A DNA stretch of 64,000 bases from Antedon mediterranea (lineage: Eukaryota > Echinodermata > Crinoidea > Comatulida > Antedonidae), in NCBI RefSeq assembly GCF_964355755.1, contig NC_092678.1, positions 18,820,922-18,884,921 of the forward strand. Reading direction: 5' to 3'. The notes below the pieces were generated by a model. It saw only the letters and a list, made by a program, of their open reading frames with translations. It ran no database searches and had not been told where the DNA came from. Numbering within the stretch: the stretch's first letter is position 1; each line of letters opens with the position of its first letter. The position numbers were made by a program, and so were the translations under genes. Below are positions 58,248 through 64,000 of the stretch, piece after piece.

Positions 58248-58315
58248 GTGTGTTTGTCGTGTTTGGAATATAGCAGGTACAATAATCAGCGAGACTGTAG
58301 TTATTTCAGTGGAAG
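58248..58315 (+). CDS. Exon 13: Ig-like domain 2, last part
   Basis: Acceptor TTGAAG|G, donor G|GTAAAG, 68 bp, phase 2 to 1. It joins as SATCVCRVWNIAG, supplying the second Ig Cys in the usual C.(V)CR..N.AG position, then a final strand (ETVVISVEG). The phase-1 donor shows that at least one more exon follows. Confidence 0.8.
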
Positions 58316-58434
58316 GTAAAGTAGACATAAATGATCTGATACTTTTTAAATTGTAAAATTATTGATTACAAACATCACGATATATACACATTGTGTTTCT
58401 ACTAAAATACATACATGTCTTGTTTTGTGTACAG

Positions 58435-58470
58435 TTTTGAAGAAGTTCCTACCTGACAGAATATACTTTT
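58435..58470 (+). CDS. Possible start of exon 14, cut off by the BEL LTR
   Basis: A T-rich tract and GTACAG acceptor at 58,434 would start a phase-1 exon that reads 12 codons (VLKKFLPDRIYF) before the presumed LTR start at 58,471, where the frame meets a stop. If this is a true exon, the retrotransposon disrupts the gene in this haplotype. If it is a chance acceptor, the insertion is simply intronic. Confidence 0.3.
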
Positions 58471-58676
58471 GTTAAGACAGTGCCATATTCCAAAAAGGGT
58501 CATAGCGCCCTCTGTTGTTGGATTTTCGTTGTTGTTGAAAATGGCGATTGTATCGTCACAGTAAAGTTTGTTATTGTTTAATAAATGAATGATGTTGTTA
58601 TAATCAATTCGTGTGTGGTACTTATTTGCAAGTAAAGATTCAAGTAAACAAACCCAGCAACCTCCCAAACAGAACA
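58471..58676 (+). repeat. 5' LTR of the BEL/Pao element (~206 bp)
   Basis: Starts TGTTAAGACAG and ends CAGAACA, with an AATAAA signal near 58,580. It is followed directly by TTTGGTCCCTCGAGCCGG, a likely primer-binding site (TGG start). The 3' LTR is outside the window, so the left border cannot be checked by comparison. Confidence 0.6.
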
Positions 58677-58754
58677 TTTGGTCCCTCGAGCCGGATTACT
58701 TGAGAAGTAAGTTATCACATTTTACTGATATAGCCTAGCCTAGCCTAAACAAGT

Positions 58755-61700
58755 ATGTCTAACCGATCCACGTGCTCCAGTCGCCGATCATCAAAGCTAT
58801 CGTCGAGGTCATCGAACCATAGAGCCTCGGTGTTAGCAGATGCCGCTGCTGCCGAGACAGAAGCCATGGCTGCAGTGGAAATTGCATCTAAAGAAGCCGA
58901 GTTACATATACTAAAGGCGAGGAGCAAGGCACAGGCCCTACGAGCACAAGCGGACACACTCACCGCCGTTCTAAATGAAGACCTACATGAATTGTTAACC
59001 ACATCTCCCAACGAAACGTCCGAAGATCATGTGAAGAAATTCCTGGCAGACACAACAATGACTGACATCAACCTTACAGAAAGCAGTCCAGAACCCGTTA
59101 CAAGGACTGTTACGGTACCGGTCAGTGAAAGCGTTGTTGCTACTACTAGCAGTGCTAGTATTATTAATCGGACAGAAATACAGAATGCAGCCAGACCGAA
59201 AGTGTGTACTCAACAAACTTATGCGGTAAACAGTATGATGAATCAGTACACACCCATACAAACCATCTCACCACACGGGGTGGCGAACACTAAACCTACG
59301 TTTACCATGGTTACTGATGTAATGAGTACAAGACCCTGGATGTCCAGTTTCACTAGTAATGCACAAAGTACAATACCGCATATGCCAGTGCCTATGAATG
59401 ATGTGCAAAATATTACACAACATCAGATGCATGCCGTTACGACAAGTAACGTACGGAATACTGGACTTTGTACTGACATACCGGTACTAAATTCTACTGC
59501 ATCATCATTCAATCCATCTCCTGGAGTACCGGCATACCAACCGACATACCAACCAACGACCCAGAGTATTAACCCAGTGTTTGGTATTAGTAGAGTTTGG
59601 GATGGTTTACCAAAACTGAATATACCAAAATTCTGTGATGAACACGATGTTAAGCAGTATGTGACATTTAAATCAGTATGGGATAGTGTGATGAGTCAGG
59701 CGAAATTACAGCTACCCGAAGCAACTAAGTTTGCATATTTACGTAGTCACCTTGGCGGACGACCATTAGCAATGGCTGACCGTAACCTCATGCTAGGAGA
59801 TGACGCTTACAAGGAAACCATGAAACAGTTGGAGAAGGCCTTTGGTGATCCCAGTAGAATCGTTCAAGGGTTATTGGACCAGCTCCAGGTACGCCCTACA
59901 ATACATCAAGGGGACTGGGCTGGTCTCAGAGATTTTTCGGATGAACTGGTAACTGTGGTCCAGACTGCCAACAAATTAAACCATGGGAATGAGCTGAATC
60001 ACCATCGGTATGCGGCAGACCTGACAAAGAAACTACCAGACAGGCTCCACGATGAGTTCCTATTCAAGATGTGGAAACAGGAAAAGGGAATGATCTATAC
60101 TGTTCAAAACCTTTCAACATGGTTAGAGGAGAAAACAGGACCAGCTGGTCTAATACTGCTAGAAAAAATGAGTCATGGTACAGGAGACCAAAAACCATAT
60201 GCAACCGCTAAACAGCAGAAGAAACGTGAACAACCGCCTGCCACGAAGGCTTATATTACTCAAAGTAGTTCAAAGGCTAAGAAGCGTGTTACATGCCTGT
60301 ATTGTGATGTTGATGAAAGCGGACATTACCTAGAAACATGTGGTAACTTCTCCAAGATTAGCTATGCAGACAAAATTAAATGGTTGGAGACCACCAACCG
60401 GTGCAAAAAGTGTGCTAAGAAGCATGATGGTGTTTGCCCATTTCCAAAAAGGTGCAAGGAATGTAAAAAGGACCACAGAAGTAGTCTCCACAAAGTGATT
60501 GCACCAGCACCAGCCCCAGCTCCAGTTGAACCAGTACCTAATCCAACTCAACTATGTACTGGAATGGGTTTAACTGCTAAACTTGACTACCACGATGTAC
60601 TAATCAAAGTTGTACCCCTAACCATCTATGGTGCCAAAGGTTTAGTAAACACATACGGTGTTCTTGATGAGTGTGCAGAACGCACGATGGTATCAGAAAG
60701 ATTGATAAATGAACTGGGCATTAATGGTGAGGAAGAGTCAATCAAAGTTAAAACGGTAACAGGTGACACTGACTGGAAAGGAAAATGTGTGGACTTCACC
60801 CTCTCGCCCAGAGAAGAACCAGACCAGACATTCAATATCAAGTGTGCCTTTGCCGCCACTAAAGTCCAACTTGGGGATTATACAGTTTCTGCGGAGAGGT
60901 TGCAGTCAAAATGGCCACACCTTAGAGGACTACCATTATTTACTGCCGAAAAGGTGCAGCCGACGATATTGATTGGTGCCGATAACATTGAATGTACTCT
61001 GTCGTTGGAAACTAGAAGAGGACCCAAAACGGGTTCACCAGTTGCGGTCAAGACACTATTTGGTTGGACTGTACAGGGAAAGCAGGGTCTCCAGAAACAA
61101 GGAAAGCTACTAGGACATCCTCAGATGATGTACACTAGCACTCAACCAGAACATAAGCTGCACCAATTAATGGAAAGATTTATGGCGGTAGATGTGTTGC
61201 ACCATGTAAATCCAAAGGAATCAGTGCGGTCAAAGAATGACAAGTTTGCTATTCAGACATTGGAAAATGGTACCAAGCAGGTCGAGGTCCAAGGTGTACA
61301 AAGACTCCAGACACCACTCCTGTGGAAACCTGGGTACAGACCCCCGTCTAGTACACCAAGATGTGTTCAGAGCCTAGCTCTTTCTACCCAGAGAAAAATA
61401 TCCCGCAAACCAGAGTTGGTAGACTTCTGTCGATCAAATATTAACAAGCTGAAGACGAACGGCTCCATACGAGTTATAGGGCCAGTCGACACATTGTCTC
61501 CGGAGCAGCAATTAGGATGGTACATCCCCTGTCATGTGGTACACAGTAGTGGGAAGTACAGACTTGTCTTCAACTGTTCGTTTGAATATGATGGTCAGAA
61601 TCTGAACGATGAGTTACTCGCTGGACCGACTCTAAGTCCAGCACTATTGGACGTGCTGCTACGTTTCCGACAAGGACGCGTTGGAGTATCCGGCGATATC

Positions 61701-64000
61701 ACCGCAATGTTCCATCAAGTGAGACTGACCCCAGAAGACCGACGTATGTTGCGATTCCTCTGGTGGGACGACGAGATGGATACTTGGCTTGTAATGGAGT
61801 GGTTGGTACTCCCATTTGGAGCTGCTTGTAGCCCTTGTTGTGCAACATTTGCCTTACAAAGGGTGGCAAATGATAGAAAAGATCGCTACCCAATTGTCAA
61901 GGATACCATCGAAAATGAGACATATGTGGATAATCAACTAGCCAGTCGTAACACTATATCAGAAGCCAAGGAACTTGTAGATAAGACACGTGAGTGTCTA
62001 AATGAAGCTGGGTTCCAAATGGTAAAATATGCCAGCAGCCATCGAGATGTAGTTGAACACTTACCCACTGACGTGCAGTCCGGTCATCAATTGCAGTCAC
62101 TTTCCCTCAGTCAAATTAATGGGGAACCAGAGGCAGCTTTAGGACTTTATTGGGATTGTCACAGTGATGAGTTATACCACCCAGCCAAATCTCCAGATAA
62201 CCGAAAACTTACCAAACGCAATGCTCTCAGAGTGCTTGCCAGTCAGTTTGAACCACTCGGAGATATAGCACCTTTCACATCCAGAGCCAAAACGATTGTT
62301 CAAGAACTCTGGTCAACAAAGCTTGATTGGGATGAAGAAGTAAAAGATCCTGACATTCGACAAAGGTGGGAAGAATGGTGTGATGAATTGGAGAAAGTTC
62401 CATCAATAAGAATACAGCGGTGCTATACACCATCTAACATGAGCAGCACAATTGTAAAAAGGACATTACATGTGTTTTGTGATGCCTCAGAGAAGCTTTA
62501 TGGTGCCGTTGCCTACTTACGCTCAATGGATAGTGACGGTAGTGTTCACATGAGTTTCGTGTTGGCCAAATGCAGAGTAGCACCAAAACGCCTAACTTCC
62601 ATACCACGCCTGGAATTACTTGGGGCTCTTCTTGGTGCACAACTAGCTCAGACTATCACCAATGCACTCACCCTGGATGTGGAACATATTAATATGTGGA
62701 GTGATTCAACAACAGTTCTTACATGGATACAATCAGATTCCTGTCGTTTCAAGGTGTTTGTGGGGACTCGGATAGCTGAAATCCAGACGTTGACATCCGA
62801 CAGTGTGTGGCGTTATGTGCGAACAGATGAAAACCCTGCAGATGACATTACTCGAGGTCTGTCAGTGACAGAGCTCGGAAAAGGATCCAGATGGACTGAT
62901 GGACCTTCATGGCTGCTAGAGGCAGAAGATACATGGCAGAGTCATAGTGCCTCAGTGCTGGCACGAACTCGAGTCTCATCATTAAATTCATCTGTAGATA
63001 CCAACGAGATAAAGAAGTCCCTATTTTGTGGTGTAACCTTGGCGACTCCAGTACAGAATATAGATTTGGAAGAATTCTCGACCTGGCCAGAACTTGTACA
63101 AGCACTGGGAGAGAAACTCAACGCAGTTGATGGACAAGATTCAGTTGTATTAACTGCAGAACAAGTATGTGATGCCGAATATCAACTCTTACAACGAGCC
63201 CAACAAGAATCATTTAAAGAAGAGATTGCGACGCTCAAAACCCAGAAAGAAATACCGAAGAGTAGTCGTCTGTTGGAGCTCTCTCCAGAGCTGGATGAAA
63301 CGACAAATCTAATTAGAGTTGGTGGACGTTTAAGGAAAATGGATAACAAAACTAGTGTAGAACCACATCCAATTGTCCTCCCATCATCACATCCAGTAAC
63401 CAAGTTGCTTGTCCAGGATGCTGACAATCATTTCAGCCACCAGGCCGGAACCGAGCAAGTTTTCGCCTATCTGCGTCATCGCTTCTGGATATTGAGAGGA
63501 CGAACCTCTGTTAAAGGTATACTCAGAAAATGCTCTGACTGCAAACGTTGGCGGCAGAAACCACTGATACCCAGAATGGCTGATTTGCCGGAATCCCGAT
63601 TAAGGGTGAATAAGCCTCCTTTCTATTCTACCGGGATGGATTGCTTTGGTCCAATTGCAGTGAAAGTTAGGCGGTCACAAGAGAAGCGTTGGGGCCTTGT
63701 CTTCAAGTGTATGACGACCCGTGCCGTTCATCTAGAACTGTTAGAGTCTCTTGATGTGGATCATTTTCTGATGGCGTATAGGCGTTTTGCCTCACGCAGA
63801 GGAGTACCATATGAGCTCCGTAGTGACTGTGGGACAAACTTCAAGGGAGCGGAGAAAGAGATTGAGACTGCACTGAAGGCAATGGAACCAGAGTTGACCA
63901 GTCGTCTGGCAAAATTTAAAGTGAGATTTTGCTTCAACCCTCCAAGTGCTCCTCATTTCGGTGGATTGTGGGAGCGGGAAGTGCGCTCTATCAAATGTGC
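58755..64000 (+). CDS. BEL/Pao Gag-Pol polyprotein (partial)
   Basis: The ATG at 58,755 opens at least 1,748 codons. Order: Ala/Glu-rich coiled coil (residues ~20-90), Gln/Thr-rich linker, DUF1759-type Gag (LPKLNIPKF near 284), and zinc fingers (CLYCDVDESGHYLETC near 514, and CKKCAKKH...CKEC near 550). These are followed by a retropepsin region (VLDECAER near 636), RT with the box TYVDNQL near 1,056, RNase H (HVFCDAS near 1,240) and integrase (HH-CC finger near 1,559 and D, D, E in GMDCFGP, RSDCGTNF and GLWERE). The second Asp of YxDD is Asn, as in some BEL elements. The protease has Cys where Gly is usual in D-[ST]-G. The C-terminus is missing. Confidence 0.92.
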   Translation, partial: MSNRSTCSSRRSSKLSSRSSNHRASVLADAAAAETEAMAAVEIASKEAELHILKARSKAQALRAQADTLTAVLNEDLHELLTTSPNETSEDHVKKFLADTTMTDINLTESSPEPVTRTVTVPVSESVVATTSSASIINRTEIQNAARPKVCTQQTYAVNSMMNQYTPIQTISPHGVANTKPTFTMVTDVMSTRPWMSSFTSNAQSTIPHMPVPMNDVQNITQHQMHAVTTSNVRNTGLCTDIPVLNSTASSFNPSPGVPAYQPTYQPTTQSINPVFGISRVWDGLPKLNIPKFCDEHDVKQYVTFKSVWDSVMSQAKLQLPEATKFAYLRSHLGGRPLAMADRNLMLGDDAYKETMKQLEKAFGDPSRIVQGLLDQLQVRPTIHQGDWAGLRDFSDELVTVVQTANKLNHGNELNHHRYAADLTKKLPDRLHDEFLFKMWKQEKGMIYTVQNLSTWLEEKTGPAGLILLEKMSHGTGDQKPYATAKQQKKREQPPATKAYITQSSSKAKKRVTCLYCDVDESGHYLETCGNFSKISYADKIKWLETTNRCKKCAKKHDGVCPFPKRCKECKKDHRSSLHKVIAPAPAPAPVEPVPNPTQLCTGMGLTAKLDYHDVLIKVVPLTIYGAKGLVNTYGVLDECAERTMVSERLINELGINGEEESIKVKTVTGDTDWKGKCVDFTLSPREEPDQTFNIKCAFAATKVQLGDYTVSAERLQSKWPHLRGLPLFTAEKVQPTILIGADNIECTLSLETRRGPKTGSPVAVKTLFGWTVQGKQGLQKQGKLLGHPQMMYTSTQPEHKLHQLMERFMAVDVLHHVNPKESVRSKNDKFAIQTLENGTKQVEVQGVQRLQTPLLWKPGYRPPSSTPRCVQSLALSTQRKISRKPELVDFCRSNINKLKTNGSIRVIGPVDTLSPEQQLGWYIPCHVVHSSGKYRLVFNCSFEYDGQNLNDELLAGPTLSPALLDVLLRFRQGRVGVSGDITAMFHQVRLTPEDRRMLRFLWWDDEMDTWLVMEWLVLPFGAACSPCCATFALQRVANDRKDRYPIVKDTIENETYVDNQLASRNTISEAKELVDKTRECLNEAGFQMVKYASSHRDVVEHLPTDVQSGHQLQSLSLSQINGEPEAALGLYWDCHSDELYHPAKSPDNRKLTKRNALRVLASQFEPLGDIAPFTSRAKTIVQELWSTKLDWDEEVKDPDIRQRWEEWCDELEKVPSIRIQRCYTPSNMSSTIVKRTLHVFCDASEKLYGAVAYLRSMDSDGSVHMSFVLAKCRVAPKRLTSIPRLELLGALLGAQLAQTITNALTLDVEHINMWSDSTTVLTWIQSDSCRFKVFVGTRIAEIQTLTSDSVWRYVRTDENPADDITRGLSVTELGKGSRWTDGPSWLLEAEDTWQSHSASVLARTRVSSLNSSVDTNEIKKSLFCGVTLATPVQNIDLEEFSTWPELVQALGEKLNAVDGQDSVVLTAEQVCDAEYQLLQRAQQESFKEEIATLKTQKEIPKSSRLLELSPELDETTNLIRVGGRLRKMDNKTSVEPHPIVLPSSHPVTKLLVQDADNHFSHQAGTEQVFAYLRHRFWILRGRTSVKGILRKCSDCKRWRQKPLIPRMADLPESRLRVNKPPFYSTGMDCFGPIAVKVRRSQEKRWGLVFKCMTTRAVHLELLESLDVDHFLMAYRRFASRRGVPYELRSDCGTNFKGAEKEIETALKAMEPELTSRLAKFKVRFCFNPPSAPHFGGLWEREVRSIKC

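Larger units (their letters stand above)
1088..58470 (+). other. Mosaic secreted-protein gene (overall locus, 3' end outside window)
   Basis: Thirteen exons can be joined in one frame: 1088-1181, 37684-37923, 38431-38757, 44274-44462, 45390-45581, 54109-54333, 54635-54778, 55312-55440, 56017-56171, 56640-56756, 57283-57601, 57852-58047 and 58248-58315. The product so far is about 786 residues: signal peptide, CCP, Ig, CCP, CCP, HYR, EGF, LDLa, an unassigned eight-Cys region, and Ig. Most introns are phase 1, the usual phase for shuffled extracellular modules. No stop interrupts the joined frame. These modules are known from complement-like, lectin-like and adhesion proteins, so an extracellular recognition or adhesion role is inferred. 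Linking the first exon across 36.5 kb is the weakest step. A membrane anchor may lie beyond the window. Confidence 0.7.
58471..64000 (+). mobile_element. BEL/Pao LTR retrotransposon (3' end outside window)
   Basis: LTR, primer-binding site, short leader, then a single gag-pol frame running off the right edge. The absence of stops over more than 5.2 kb indicates a young, possibly active copy, in contrast to the decayed Gypsy element. It is inserted downstream of exon 13 of the mosaic gene in the same orientation. Confidence 0.9.

Noticed and set aside
58471-58676. A longer LTR starting at the TGTCTTG near 58,416
   Set aside because: TGTTAAGACAG at 58,471 gives a better terminal TG...CA pair with CAGAACA, but without the 3' LTR the longer form is not excluded.

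Overview
The window looks like animal nuclear DNA. It is AT-rich, almost all long reading frames belong to transposable elements, and the one convincing host gene is split into small exons with GT-AG introns. The host gene is a secreted mosaic of sushi (CCP), Ig, HYR, EGF and LDLa modules. There is also a Ty3/gypsy-type element with integrase upstream of reverse transcriptase (a pol order described for deuterostome Gmr1-like elements) and many GGCCTA-rich stretches. Together these fit a marine deuterostome, most likely an echinoderm. That placement is inference.

Layout. 1-1,087: mostly unassigned, with a possible terminal exon at 404-643. 1,088-1,181: a signal-peptide exon ending at a phase-1 donor. 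1,182-37,683 is read here as the first coding intron of the mosaic gene, and it is packed with transposons. These are a ~110-bp minisatellite split by a complete PIF/Harbinger element (1,602-5,624, TSD ATT), and a decayed Gmr1-order Gypsy element (6,066-16,956, TSD CAAT). The Gypsy 5' LTR is split by two LINEs, one of which carries a Helitron-like insertion. They are followed by an 8.37-kb tandem duplication (14,149-22,516 and 22,518-30,891) whose copies differ at about five sites, a second Harbinger element (27,254-32,966, TSD TAA) carrying a three-exon SANT/Myb-like gene, and a LINE fragment split by a 942-bp TIR element.

37,684-58,315 carries twelve further exons: CCP, Ig, CCP, CCP, HYR, EGF, LDLa, a three-exon region of ~197 residues with eight cysteines that I do not recognise, and an Ig domain split over two exons. 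All exons join in frame to the signal-peptide exon, giving about 786 residues with no stop. The introns hold Helitron-like hairpin repeats, an AT microsatellite, an alternating-orientation array rich in the octamer ATGCAAAT, and a 4.27-kb foldback element with ~1.1-kb inverted arms.

58,471-64,000: a BEL/Pao retrotransposon with one uninterrupted gag-pol frame of at least 1,748 codons running off the window. Its LTR begins 36 bp after a plausible splice acceptor in the right phase, so it may interrupt the next exon of the mosaic gene.

The most original material is the architecture of the mosaic gene, its unassigned eight-cysteine segment, and the way several inverted-repeat elements sit in its introns. 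Everything here was read by eye; no alignment, domain search or expression data was available.
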